64,000 bases of DNA from DATFDN01 sp963830565 (lineage in GTDB: Bacteria; Pseudomonadota; Alphaproteobacteria; Acetobacterales; Acetobacteraceae): assembly GCA_963830565.1 (NCBI GenBank), contig CAWHMO010000002.1:186001-250000 (forward strand), read 5' to 3'. Below the pieces are notes generated by a model. It worked only from the letters and a program-made list of their open reading frames with translations, had not been told where the DNA came from and searched no databases. Below, in pieces: positions 53,952 through 62,427 of this stretch (positions are counted from its first letter, which is position 1; every line of letters starts with the position of its first letter). The position numbers and the translations under genes were made by a program.

Positions 53952-55364
53952 ATGGGATCGCCGCGCAGGACAGAGCCGCCGATGACGGAGCCATCGATCG
54001 AGGACGCACCGCCGCGGCGCCGGCTCAGGGCCGGGACGGCGAAGGCCCGCTGGGCGACCGGCGGTCTCGATGACCATGACATCTTGACCGGTCTTGCCAA
54101 CCGCCGATCGTTTCACCAGCGGCTGGGATGGATGCTGGCCGCCGGCGCCCGCCAGTCCGAGCGCCCGGCGTTGCTGATGATCGATCTGGACCGCTTCAAG
54201 CCGGTCAACGACTCCTTCGGCCGGCGGACCGGCGATGCCTTGCTGTGCCTGGTCGCGGGTCGCCTCCGGGCGACGCTGCGCGACGGGGATCTGCTGGGCC
54301 GTATCGGCGGCGACGAATTCGCGGTGGCGCTGCCCACCGGCGGCACGGCGGAGGCACTGGCGGCGCGTTTGGTGGATATCCTCGGGCGCCCTTACCTCGT
54401 GCAGGGAAAGGGCGCGAATGTCGGCGCCAGCATCGGCATAGCCATTGCGGAAGGCGGGCTCGATTGCGACGAGCTGATCAGACATGCCGACCTCGCTCTT
54501 CATCATGCCAAGTCTGGAGGCGGGCGCAGCTTCCGGATGTTCGACCCGGAGATGGACGAGCGGGCCCGCCTGCTCCAGTCGCTGGAGGCAGATCTGCGCA
54601 AGGCCTTGCCGATGCGACAGTTCGAGCTGCACTTCCAGCCGCAGGTCAACCTTCGAACCCAGCGTCTGGTAGGCTTCGAGTCGCTTTTGCGATGGAACCA
54701 CCCTGAGCGCGGGCTCGTCTCGCCCGTCCACTTCATCCCCATGGCCGAGGAGATCGGCCTGATCGCGCCGATCGGGGAGTGGGCGCTCCGGACTGCCTGC
54801 AAACAGGCATCGCAATGGGCTGGAGGGCTGACCGTGGCGGTGAACGTCTCGGCGGTGCAGCTCGAGGACGGCGCGCGTCTGGTCAGGGCGGTCAGGGGCG
54901 CGCTGGGGGCCGCGGCGCTGCCGGGCCATCGGCTCGAGGTGGAGATCACCGAGAGCGCGCTGGTGCGGCGCGCGGCCGAGACCCTGGGGGTTCTGCACGA
55001 GCTACGCGGGATGGGCGTCAAGGTGTCGATGGACGATTTCGGCACCGGCTACTCCTCGCTCAGTCAGCTCCGCAGCTTCCCGTTCACCAAGATCAAGATC
55101 GATCGCTCGTTCGTGCAGGATCTGGAAAACAACCCCGAGGACATGGCCGTAGTGCGCGCCATCGTGGCGCTCGGCACCGCGCTGGGCATGTCCACGACGG
55201 CGGAAGGGGTGGAGACCGCGGGCCAGGCGTCCATCGTCCAGGCCGAGGGATGCACCGACATGCAGGGCTACCTCGTCAGTCGTCCGCTCGCGCCCGCGGA
55301 GGCGGAACGGTTCATCAAGGAGTACGATCCGTCCCAAAACGGGCCATTCCGAAGGAGAACGTGA
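53952..55364 (+). CDS. GGDEF-EAL protein (diguanylate cyclase/phosphodiesterase)
   Basis: 470 aa soluble two-domain c-di-GMP enzyme. GGDEF domain (about 45-200): LTGLANRRSFHQRLGWML, LLMIDLDRFKPVNDSFG and intact RIGGDEFAVAL. EAL domain (about 215-460): LVGFESLLRWNHPERG (ESL instead of EAL, catalytic Glu kept), NVSAVQLED, EITESAL, MDDFGTGYSSLSQL, KIKIDRSFV and AEGVET. Both activities look possible. No sensor domain beyond a ~40-residue basic N-terminus. The start is uncertain: TTG 53934, ATG 53952 and ATG 53982 are in frame. A decayed BLUF fragment follows. Confidence 0.92.
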   Translation: MGSPRRTEPPMTEPSIEDAPPRRRLRAGTAKARWATGGLDDHDILTGLANRRSFHQRLGWMLAAGARQSERPALLMIDLDRFKPVNDSFGRRTGDALLCLVAGRLRATLRDGDLLGRIGGDEFAVALPTGGTAEALAARLVDILGRPYLVQGKGANVGASIGIAIAEGGLDCDELIRHADLALHHAKSGGGRSFRMFDPEMDERARLLQSLEADLRKALPMRQFELHFQPQVNLRTQRLVGFESLLRWNHPERGLVSPVHFIPMAEEIGLIAPIGEWALRTACKQASQWAGGLTVAVNVSAVQLEDGARLVRAVRGALGAAALPGHRLEVEITESALVRRAAETLGVLHELRGMGVKVSMDDFGTGYSSLSQLRSFPFTKIKIDRSFVQDLENNPEDMAVVRAIVALGTALGMSTTAEGVETAGQASIVQAEGCTDMQGYLVSRPLAPAEAERFIKEYDPSQNGPFRRRT

Positions 55365-55374
55365 GTCCGATGCC

Positions 55375-55640
55375 CGACACAATTCATCGACCGAGGAGAC
55401 GTTCGAGCGCATCCAATGCGACCCGCGCCACGGCGACGTCGCCATCCTGCGGATCGCGCGCTCAATCGGCGCGCTTTCCCGGATTGGTCGATGGCCTTCG
55501 CCGGGACCGTCCAGGCCGACCACAAGCCGACAGGGCGGGCGCTCGGTCGCGTCCTCGCCGAGCCGGACTCCGAAGCGGGCGAGGGCATCGTCGCGCTGCT
55601 GCGCGAGCTGGCGCAGCGCGAGCCGGAATGGGCTGTGTGA
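55375..55640 (+). pseudogene. C-terminal remnant of a BLUF blue-light sensor
   Basis: In one frame STEETFERIQCDPRHGDVAI, then after a one-base shift near 55460 RRAFPDWSMAFAG. This is the BLUF pattern of FxxIxxDPRHxxV followed by FPDWSMGF. The N-terminal beta strand carrying the flavin-contact Tyr and Gln is missing. The tail continues DSEAGEGIVALLRELAQREP. Located immediately downstream of the GGDEF-EAL gene, a frequent functional partner of BLUF domains. Non-functional as it stands. Confidence 0.6.
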
Positions 55641-55649
55641 GGCCGGGCC

Positions 55650-55985
55650 TCAGACGATCCGCGCCTCGAACGGCGGCATGAGGTCCGGAGCCTCGAATTC
55701 CAGCACCCAAAGGTCGGGGTCCCGGCGGACCTGGCGGGCCACGTAGGCGTCCGCCGTCGCATCGTCCACCGGCGCCGCCCCGGTCCCGCGCAACCAGGCC
55801 GGGACGGCGTCGGCGGCGCGCACCTGCGAGAGCACGCACAGCCCCGCGCGCCCGCGCAGCACGACCAGGATGCCGCCCGAATCCGGGTCGCCCTTGCGCA
55901 GCACCGTGCCGGGGCGGTTGTTCAAGTCGCCGATCCGCACGGCCATGCTGACCCACAGCCCCGCCTTCACCCTGGGTTCACTCAT
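55650..55985 (-). CDS. DUF1491 family protein
   Basis: 111 aa. Pattern RVKAGLWVSMAVRIGDLNNR, GDPDSGGILVVLRGRAGLCV and the closing RQVRRDPDLWVLEFEAPDLM fits DUF1491, a small alphaproteobacterial family of unknown function. No signal or membrane segment. Its ATG overlaps the stop of the upstream PIN-domain fragment (ATGA). Confidence 0.78.
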   Translation of the reverse strand: MSEPRVKAGLWVSMAVRIGDLNNRPGTVLRKGDPDSGGILVVLRGRAGLCVLSQVRAADAVPAWLRGTGAAPVDDATADAYVARQVRRDPDLWVLEFEAPDLMPPFEARIV

Positions 55986-56125
55986 GGCGCGGCCAGAAGC
56001 TCGGAACCGGTCAGACGTCCGACGGTCCGCGGCCCCTGATCAAGCTTAGCGAGCGGCAGTGCGCGACGATGCGCAAGCTCAAGGCAAGCCGTGTCATAAG
56101 GTGTCAGGTCGAAGCGGCCGGCCAT
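55982..56125 (-). pseudogene. C-terminal fragment of a VapC-type PIN toxin
   Basis: 48 codons MAGRFDLTPYDTACLELAHR, RALPLAKLDQGPR and TGSELLAAP correspond to the last third of VapC (GLTAYDAAYLELA-type pattern with catalytic Asp in TPYD and LAKLD). The first two thirds with the essential N-terminal Asp and Glu are absent, and no antitoxin gene is next to it. The frame stays open to 56200 but that part has no PIN similarity. Confidence 0.6.
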
Positions 56126-56345
56126 GGCAAAGATCCCTGTCGATGATTGCGCTCCGGTTTGCGGATCGAGCGAGATCGGCAAGCCTGTTCTTCGCCTCAA
56201 AGGCGTCGATCTGTGTCACGCAGGCCTCCGTAGGCTAGATCAGGCTAGCTTGAGTTCGAGCGTGCCAAGCAGCAAGCCCGACCACCTATCACCATCACGC
56301 CCATTGATGCAGGATCGGCGCTATCCGATCCGGAGGATGCCCGCC

Positions 56346-57347
56346 ATGCGACGCGCCGCCGCCTTCAGCCTCGTGATACTCGCCGCGCTCTTGGCCGGCG
56401 CGTTGCCGGCCGCCGCCGCCGACCATGTCACGTTCGGCCTGGATTGGAAGGCGGAAGCGGAATACGGCGGCTATTATCAGGCGCAGGCGACCGGCATCTA
56501 CGCGCGCCGCGGCCTCGACGTGACGATCGAGCAGGGCGGGCCGCAGGTGAACCATACGCAGTTGCTCATCGCCGGCCGGCTCGACTTCAACATCACCTCG
56601 AACGCGCTGCTGGCACTGAACTTCGCCAGGCAGGGCATCCCGTTCCGCGCTGTCGCGGCGATCTTCCAGAAAGACCCCTCGGTGTTGATCGCGCATGCGG
56701 GCCAGGGCAACGACAGCTTCGCCGCGTTCAAGGGCAAGCCCATCATGGTCGGCGCGGACACGCGCGCGGGCTGGTGGAACTTCCTGAAGGCGCGCTTCGG
56801 CTACACCGACGCGCAGATCCGGCCGTACACCTTCAACCTGCAGCCCTTCATGGCGAGCAAGAGCGCGATCCAGGAGGGCTTTCTTGGATCGGAACCGTTC
56901 TCGATCCAGCAGGCAACCGGAGAGAAGCCGGTGGTGCTGCTGGTCGCGGACTCAGGTTATAACGGCTATGCCAGCCTCATCGGCACCTCGGACAAGCTGA
57001 TCGCCGAAAAGCCCGATCTGGTGCAACGCTTCGTCGATGCCTCGGTCGAGGGCTGGTACTCCTACCTGTATGGCGACCCCTCGCCCGCCAACGCGGCGAT
57101 CAAGGCGGCCAATCCGGAGATGACGGACGCGCTGATCGCGTACGGGCGCCAGACGATGAAGGAACACGGCATCGTCAATTCCGGCGACGCGCTGACGGAC
57201 GGGATCGGGGCGATGACCGACGCGAGATGGAAGGCATTCTACGACGAAATGGCGGCGATCGGCCTCTATCCGAAGGGCATGGACTACAAGAGAGCCTACA
57301 CGCTGCAATTCGTGGACAAGCGCGTGGGCATGAACATGAAGCGTTGA
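56346..57347 (+). CDS. ABC transporter substrate-binding protein, NMT1/THI5-like
   Basis: 333 aa with signal peptide (MRRAAAFSLVILAALLAGAL). Features: VTFGLDWKAEAEYGGYYQAQ, GLDVTIEQGGPQVNHTQLLI, DFNITSNALLALNFARQGIP and ENGF-like EGFLGSEPFSIQQATG, the pattern of THI5/NMT1 periplasmic proteins that bind thiamine pyrimidine precursors or similar. CGGAGG at 56331-56336 fits ATG 56346 (9-base spacing) better than ATG 56337. First gene of a three-gene importer. No riboswitch found upstream. Confidence 0.9.
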   Translation: MRRAAAFSLVILAALLAGALPAAAADHVTFGLDWKAEAEYGGYYQAQATGIYARRGLDVTIEQGGPQVNHTQLLIAGRLDFNITSNALLALNFARQGIPFRAVAAIFQKDPSVLIAHAGQGNDSFAAFKGKPIMVGADTRAGWWNFLKARFGYTDAQIRPYTFNLQPFMASKSAIQEGFLGSEPFSIQQATGEKPVVLLVADSGYNGYASLIGTSDKLIAEKPDLVQRFVDASVEGWYSYLYGDPSPANAAIKAANPEMTDALIAYGRQTMKEHGIVNSGDALTDGIGAMTDARWKAFYDEMAAIGLYPKGMDYKRAYTLQFVDKRVGMNMKR

Positions 57348-57367
57348 CGCGGATGTGGTCCGATCGG

Positions 57368-57394
57368 CCCTCACCCTCCCAATGCGGGTGAGGG
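57368..57394 (+). promoter_or_regulatory. Intercistronic hairpin overlapping the ATPase ribosome site
   Basis: Perfect 9-bp arms CCCTCACCC (57368-57376) and GGGTGAGGG (57386-57394) with a 9-base loop, only 3 bases before the GTG start of the ATPase gene. The GAGGG of the 3' arm is the only ribosome-site candidate, so folding would hide it and lower translation of ATPase and permease relative to the binding protein. It is also a member of the dispersed CCCTC-type palindromes. Confidence 0.6.
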
Positions 57395-57397
57395 TGC

Positions 57398-58138
57398 GTG
57401 CTGCGCCTCTCCAACGTCGGCCGCCGCTTTCCCGGCGGGGTAGAAGCGTTGCGGGATGTCGCGCTCGACATCGGAAGCGGCGACTTCGTTACGCTGCTCG
57501 GACCCTCGGGCTGCGGCAAATCGACCGTGCTGCGCCTGATCGCCGGCCTGGATCGGCCGGACGAGGGGTGCCTCGAATGGAAGGCCGGCCGGCCTCCCGA
57601 GCCCGGCGGAATCGGCATGGTCTTCCAGGACGCCACGCTGCTGCCCTGGGCAAGCGCCGAAGAGAACGTCTTCCTGCCGCTCCGCCTTCGGGGCTTCGGG
57701 CAGGCGCGGGCCAGGGCGGATGTTCGCGCCGCGCTGGCGCATGTCGGGCTGGCGGGATTCGAGCGCGCCCGCCCGCGCCAGCTCTCGGGCGGGATGCGGA
57801 TGCGCGTCTCCATCGCCCGGGCGCTCGTCACCCGTCCGCGCCTGCTGCTGATGGATGAGCCTTTCGCCGCGCTCGACGAGTTCACCCGCCACCGGCTGCA
57901 AGCCGACCTGCTGGCCCTCTGGCGCGAGCTGGGTTGCACGGTCGTCTTCGTCACCCATTCCATCTACGAGGCGGCCTTTCTCGCCCGGCGCATCGTGCTG
58001 ATGTCGCCCCGGCCCGGCCGCATCGCGCGCGAGATCGCATCCACGCTGACCCCAGCGCCGGAAACCCGGCTCGACCCGGCCTATGCGGCGCTGGTGGCCG
58101 AGGTGGCGCGCGGCATGGAAGCGGTGCTCGACGGATGA
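57398..58138 (+). CDS. ABC transporter ATP-binding protein (nitrate/taurine/thiamine-precursor type)
   Basis: 246 aa. Walker A GPSGCGKSTVLRLIAG, Q-loop GMVFQDATLLPWASAEENVF, signature RQLSGGMRMRVSIARAL, Walker B LLLMDEPFAALD and H-loop FVTHSIYEAAFLA. Close to SsuB/TauB/ThiZ-type ATPases. GTG start at 57398. Its stop overlaps the permease ATG (ATGA), so they are coupled. Confidence 0.95.
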   Translation: MLRLSNVGRRFPGGVEALRDVALDIGSGDFVTLLGPSGCGKSTVLRLIAGLDRPDEGCLEWKAGRPPEPGGIGMVFQDATLLPWASAEENVFLPLRLRGFGQARARADVRAALAHVGLAGFERARPRQLSGGMRMRVSIARALVTRPRLLLMDEPFAALDEFTRHRLQADLLALWRELGCTVVFVTHSIYEAAFLARRIVLMSPRPGRIAREIASTLTPAPETRLDPAYAALVAEVARGMEAVLDG

Positions 58139-58896
58139 GAGCGACGCTGCTCCGCGCCGCCCCGGTCCTGTTCGGCGTGCTCGCGCTGGTGATCTGGGAG
58201 GCGGCGGTCCGCGCGTTCCATGTCCCGCCCTATCTGTTTCCTGGACCGGCCGCGATCGTCGGCGCCTTCGCCGCCGACCCGGCCGGGCTGCTCGGATCGC
58301 TGCTGTCCACGCTGGCGGTGACGCTTGTCGCGCTGGCGGTGGCGTCGTGCCTGGGATTGGCGATGGCGTTGGCGATCGAGTTCAGCGCTATCGCCCGCGC
58401 GGTGATCCAGCCCTGGGCCGTGGTGCTGCAGGTCACGCCGGTCGTGGCGATCGCGCCGCTGATCATCGTGCTGGTAGGCGATCCCTTCGCCTCGCTGGTG
58501 GTCTGCGCCACCATCGTCGCGTTCTTCCCCGTGTTCGCCAACACCGCCTCCGGCCTCGCCTCCACGCCGCCGGAGCTGCGCGACCTGTTCCGCCTGTATG
58601 GAGCCGGGCGCTGGCAAACTCTGCGGCTCCTGCAGGTGCCGGCGGCGGTGCCCTATTTCCTGTCCGGTCTGCGCATCTCCGGCGGACTGGCGCTGGTCGG
58701 CGCCGTGGTGGCGGAGTTCGTGGCGGGCTCGGGCGGCTTCGCCTCGGGCCTTGCCTACCGCATCCTGGAATCCGGCTATCGGCTGGAGATCCCGCGCATG
58801 TTCGCCGCCTTGGTGCTGCTCGCGCTGGCCGGGATCGCCATCAATGTCGGGTTGGGCGGGCTGGAGCGGCTGGCGGTGCGGGATGGCGGGCGCTGA
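58135..58896 (+). CDS. ABC transporter permease (SsuC/TauC/ThiX type)
   Basis: 253 aa with about six membrane segments. Features: VPPYLFPGPAAIVGAFAADP, LQVTPVVAIAPLIIVLVGDP and EAA loop LFRLYGAGRWQTLRLLQVPA before PYFLSGLRISGGLALVGAVV. Completes an importer with the two preceding genes; the THI5-like binding protein suggests a pyrimidine precursor of thiamine as substrate, but this is inference. Confidence 0.93.
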   Translation: MRATLLRAAPVLFGVLALVIWEAAVRAFHVPPYLFPGPAAIVGAFAADPAGLLGSLLSTLAVTLVALAVASCLGLAMALAIEFSAIARAVIQPWAVVLQVTPVVAIAPLIIVLVGDPFASLVVCATIVAFFPVFANTASGLASTPPELRDLFRLYGAGRWQTLRLLQVPAAVPYFLSGLRISGGLALVGAVVAEFVAGSGGFASGLAYRILESGYRLEIPRMFAALVLLALAGIAINVGLGGLERLAVRDGGR

Positions 58897-60390
58897 ACGC
58901 GGATCAGCTCGCAGGCGCGAATCGCGTCCGCGTCCAGGTTGGAGCGCACGCGCACGCACGTAGCGCGCTGCAGACCGTAGGCGGCCAGGGCGAGGTCGGC
59001 CTGCCCCGGCTGATCCTCCGGCAATTCCAGGCCCCAGAGCGGCCCGTCGTGACGCGCCACCGCCGCCCTCGCGGCGCGGCCCAGCAGCGTGTCGTCCTCC
59101 GGCCGCAGCAGGTTTGAGTTCACACCGGCAAACCGAACCCCCGGCGGGGCGAAGGCCGCGATATAGGCCATCGGCGCGGGATCGAGCAGCAGGACCAGGC
59201 TGCCCGCGGGGAACGCTGGCAGACCGACGTCAGCGGCGAGCGGCCCCGGCTTTGCTCGGCCCCAGTCGGGATAGATCGTGACTGCCGCGATTGCCGCGAA
59301 AAACGGCGCGAGCGCCCAGGCACGCATCGGGCGCCCGCAGCCTGGACAGCGCCAGGGCGACGGGGATGCCGGCCAGAAGCTCCAATGTCGCGACGTAGCG
59401 CAGGATGGAGAACCGCGCCTCCCACGCGACGAAGGCAACGACCCAGAAGGCCAGCAGGGCGCGTGTCGGCGCCGGAAGCGATTCGCGCCGATACGCGGCG
59501 TTGACGAGGACGACGAGCCAGCCGATCCAGGCCAGCGCCAGGCGGGGATCGCGGACCGGCAATTCGGAAACGAGCCGGCTCGCCTGGACAGCCCAGAAAA
59601 ACGGGAAGAAGGCCGCGTGCAGCGCGTCAGCAGGCAGGAATCGGGTATCGGTCATCGGCGCGGCGGGCGCCCAGGCAGAGCGGAACAGGCCGTTGAAATA
59701 GGGGAAGAGCGGGTTGCCGGTGTGCGCCCAGATGCTCCACCACCACGGCCCCGCGACGGCAAGAGCCGCGGTGGCCATGCCACCCAAGAAGAGCGGCAGG
59801 GATCGCCAGCGCCCGGACGCCAGCAGCGCCGCCGCGAGCCCCGGCGCATAGATGGCGACGGTCAGTTTCAGGCCGATCGCGACGCCCGCAAGGATGCCGG
59901 CACCAAAGGGGCGAGCGCACAGCAGCCCCAGTCCCGCCAGCACCAGACACTCCGGCACCGCCTCGCTCATGCCGGTCCCCAGGGTGGGCAGTCCCGCCGC
60001 CCCGGTGGCCCCGAGCAGGATGGCGAGCACGGCCACCACGCGCGGCAGCCCGACGCGGAGCGCGATCCCGAGCGCGAGCCACGCTGCCAGGGCGTGCGGC
60101 AGCGCCAGCACGATCGCGAGCGCCGAGGGATGCGCGTTCAATGCGCGGCGCAGCGCGAACTGCGCCAGATCCAGCGTCGGCGCGTAGAAGCTTTGCAACT
60201 GTGCGGGCGCGATGTCGCGCCACAGCGTCCCGCTCAGCAGCGCATGGGGATCGTAGAGATGGTAGTTGCGCAGATCCCAGCTCGCGTCCGGCCCGAACCG
60301 GACCGAGAGGGCAGAGAACAGCGCGGCGAACAGCCCCAGGCTCCACAGCGGGGCGCGCGGTGCGGTCGGCGGGGCGACTGGGGCCTGCAC
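58776..60390 (-). pseudogene. Multi-pass membrane protein resembling GT-C glycosyltransferases, frameshifted
   Basis: The first frame (from GTG 60390) encodes many hydrophobic segments, beginning LFAALFSALSVRFGPDASWD (acidic loop after TM1 typical of GT-C enzymes) with LRNYHLYDPHALLSGTLWRD. Near 59334-59336 the frame shifts; the true continuation MRAWALAPFFAAIAAVTIYP lies in another frame and ends with a soluble tail, overlapping the ABC permease 3' end by up to ~120 bases. Removing one C of the CCC run at 59334-59336 restores one protein. Real mutation or sequencing error. Family and substrate are uncertain. Confidence 0.65.
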
Positions 60391-60424
60391 ACCCCAACCT
60401 GCCCCCTGTCAGGTTAGGACGTGG

Positions 60425-61621
60425 TTAAGCCGCGTCCGAGAACCACGCCATCGCCGCCTCCACCCCGCCGTGCCCATGCGGGACGCCGGCGATGCGCAGG
60501 CTCATCTCCACCGCGGTCAGCGCGCCCAGCACCATTGGCTCGTTGAGGTCGCCCATGTGGCCGATCCGGAACACCCGGCCGCCCAGCTTCCCGAGGCCGG
60601 CGCCGAGCGAGACGTTGTAGCGTTGCCGCGCCATCCGCCGCACCGCCTCGGCGTCGTGACCGTCCGGCATCCAGATCGCGGTGACGAAGTCCGAACAGCG
60701 CGCCGGGTTCGTGCAGAACAGCTGCGGGCCGTCATTGCCGGCCCAGACCCGCACCGCCCGGCGTACGCCTTCCGCCAGATAGGCGTGGCGGGCGACGACG
60801 TTGTCCAGCCCTTCCTCGTCGATCAGCCTAAGCGCCTCGTGAAGCCCGTAGAAGGCGTTCACCGGCACCGTGCCGACGAAGCTCTTATGCGGTTTGCGGC
60901 CGAGCATGATCGTCCAGTCGAAGTAGAAGCGCGCGAGCCGGGCCTGCCTGTGCGCCTCCATCGCCTTCTCGGAGGCGGCGGTGAAGCTCATCCCCGTGGG
61001 GCACATCAGCCCTTTCTGGCTGCCGCCCACCACGCCGTCGATGCCCCAGTCGTCCATGTGGAACTCAAGGCTGGCGAGCGAGGAGATCGTGTCCACCAGG
61101 AGCAGCGCCGGATGCGCCGCCTCGTCCATCGCCCGCCGCACTTCCGGCACGGGCGTGAAGAGGCCGGTCGCGGTCTCGTTGTGGACCACGCAGACAGCGC
61201 GGATGGCGTGTGCTTGGTCCTCCTCCAACGCCGCCTTGATCTGCTCGATCTCCACCCCGCGTCGCCAGTCAGCGGCGACGGTGCGCACCTCCACCGCGTG
61301 CGCGGCGGCCATCTTCGCCCATTCCTCTGAGAAGTACCCGGATTCAAGCACCAGGATCGTATCGCCCGGCGAGAGCAGGTTGGTCAGCGTCGCCTCCCAG
61401 GCCGCATGACCCGATCCGGCGTAGAGGAACAGGTGCTGGGAGGTGCCGAGCACGCGCCTGAGACCGGCAACGGCCTGCTCGTAGATCGCGACGAAATCGG
61501 GATCGTGGAAGTCGATCGTCGGCCGATCGATGGCGCGCAGCACCAAATCCGGGATGTTGGTCGGACCGGGATTGGCGAAGAACTGGCGGCCGCGCAGGAC
61601 TTTAGGCGTGGTGGCGCTCAC
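60425..61621 (-). CDS. Class V aminotransferase (alanine/serine--glyoxylate type)
   Basis: 398 aa PLP enzyme. Features: GRQFFANPGPTNIPDLVLRA, FLYAGSGHAAWEATLTNLLS, VCVVHNETATGLFTPVPEVR, LLVDTISSLASLEFHMDDWG and the PLP lysine in GVVGGSQKGLMCPTGMSF. Probably transfers amino groups from alanine or serine to glyoxylate. GTG at 61621 is chosen, with GAAGGGA seven bases upstream. Confidence 0.93.
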   Translation of the reverse strand: MSATTPKVLRGRQFFANPGPTNIPDLVLRAIDRPTIDFHDPDFVAIYEQAVAGLRRVLGTSQHLFLYAGSGHAAWEATLTNLLSPGDTILVLESGYFSEEWAKMAAAHAVEVRTVAADWRRGVEIEQIKAALEEDQAHAIRAVCVVHNETATGLFTPVPEVRRAMDEAAHPALLLVDTISSLASLEFHMDDWGIDGVVGGSQKGLMCPTGMSFTAASEKAMEAHRQARLARFYFDWTIMLGRKPHKSFVGTVPVNAFYGLHEALRLIDEEGLDNVVARHAYLAEGVRRAVRVWAGNDGPQLFCTNPARCSDFVTAIWMPDGHDAEAVRRMARQRYNVSLGAGLGKLGGRVFRIGHMGDLNEPMVLGALTAVEMSLRIAGVPHGHGGVEAAMAWFSDAA

Positions 61622-61758
61622 CGGTGATCCCTTCAATCAGCAATACAAGTATCTGGCCTCAATAGGGCCTTTTCGTCCATATCTGCGACCTCATCGGGCG
61701 TGTCGCCTGTGGGTCGGGCTGCGCATCGGGCGGTTCCTACTTGACACCGGCCAATTTT

Positions 61759-61786
61759 GGATATACGTTCTTCCAGACGTATATCC
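61759..61786. promoter_or_regulatory. Perfect inverted repeat, operator of the MazE/PIN pair
   Basis: GGATATACGT (61759-61768) and ACGTATATCC (61777-61786) are fully complementary 10-bp arms with an 8-base spacer, ending 13 bases before the antitoxin ATG. TTGACA at 61741 fits as a -35 box, with TATACG or similar -10 overlapping the left arm. Toxin-antitoxin operons are typically autoregulated by antitoxin binding to such repeats at the promoter. Confidence 0.75.
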
Positions 61787-61799
61787 ATGGAAGGCTGCG

Positions 61800-62030
61800 A
61801 TGCAAGTCGCCAAATGGGGCAACAGCCTAGCCGTCCGCCTCCCCACCGTCGTGGTCGAAGCGCTCGGGCTTAAGGCAGGCGACGAGATCGAAATCCATGT
61901 CGCCGATGCCCGGCAACTGGGTATCGCGCGCAAACCCGGGCGCGACGAATTGCTGAAGCGGCTTCGCGCCTTCCGCGGTCGTCTTCCCCCCGACTTCAAG
62001 TTCGACCGAGATGAGGCGAATGCCCGCTAG
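61800..62030 (+). CDS. AbrB/MazE-type antitoxin
   Basis: 76 aa. The swapped-hairpin AbrB DNA-binding domain is visible: MQVAKWGNSLAVRLPTVVVE followed by LGLKAGDEIEIHVADARQLG. The C-terminal tail (LLKRLRAFRGRLPPDFKFDR) should bind and neutralise the toxin. GGAAGG lies 5 bases before the ATG at 61800. It overlaps the PIN gene by 11 bases, the typical layout of a VapBC/MazE-PIN module. Confidence 0.92.
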   Translation: MQVAKWGNSLAVRLPTVVVEALGLKAGDEIEIHVADARQLGIARKPGRDELLKRLRAFRGRLPPDFKFDRDEANAR

Positions 62031-62427
62031 CTTCTTCGACACCAACGTCCTCGTCTACATCGCGTCGAGCGATGCCATGAAGGCCGACAGAGCGGAAAGG
62101 ATCATCGCCGGCGGCGGCGCGATCAGCGTGCAGGTTCTCAACGAACTCGCCAATGTCGCTCGCCGCAAGATGCGACTGTCGTGGACAGATGCAAATGCGT
62201 TCCTCTCCATGCTGCGCGGCCTCTTGACCGTCCATCCGGTCACAGTCGAGACGCACGAGGCAGGGCTAGCGCTAGCCGAACGGTATAGCCTTTCCATTTA
62301 CGACGCCATGATCGCCGCCTCGGCGCTTCACGCCGACTGCGACACGCTGTGGTCTGAGGACATGCAGCACGGGATGGTGCTTGATGAGAGTCTGCGCATC
62401 GCCAATCCGTTTCTCGTAGCGAGCTGA
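62020..62427 (+). CDS. PIN-domain toxin (VapC-like ribonuclease)
   Basis: 135 aa. The acidic metal-binding residues of PIN nucleases are kept: Asp in FFDTNVLVYIAS, Glu in LNELANVARRK, Asp in SIYDAMIAASAL and Asp in WSEDMQHG. It is expected to cleave RNA (often tRNA) when freed from the antitoxin. ATG 62020 (MPASFFDTN) is preferred; ATG 62011 is in frame. It overlaps the antitoxin gene. Confidence 0.92.
   Translation: MPASFFDTNVLVYIASSDAMKADRAERIIAGGGAISVQVLNELANVARRKMRLSWTDANAFLSMLRGLLTVHPVTVETHEAGLALAERYSLSIYDAMIAASALHADCDTLWSEDMQHGMVLDESLRIANPFLVAS

Noticed and set aside
56201..56345. Possible TPP or other riboswitch before the THI5-like binding protein
   Set aside because: No CTGAGA or ACCTGATCTGG-like THI-box segments, nor RFN-type conserved segments, could be found.
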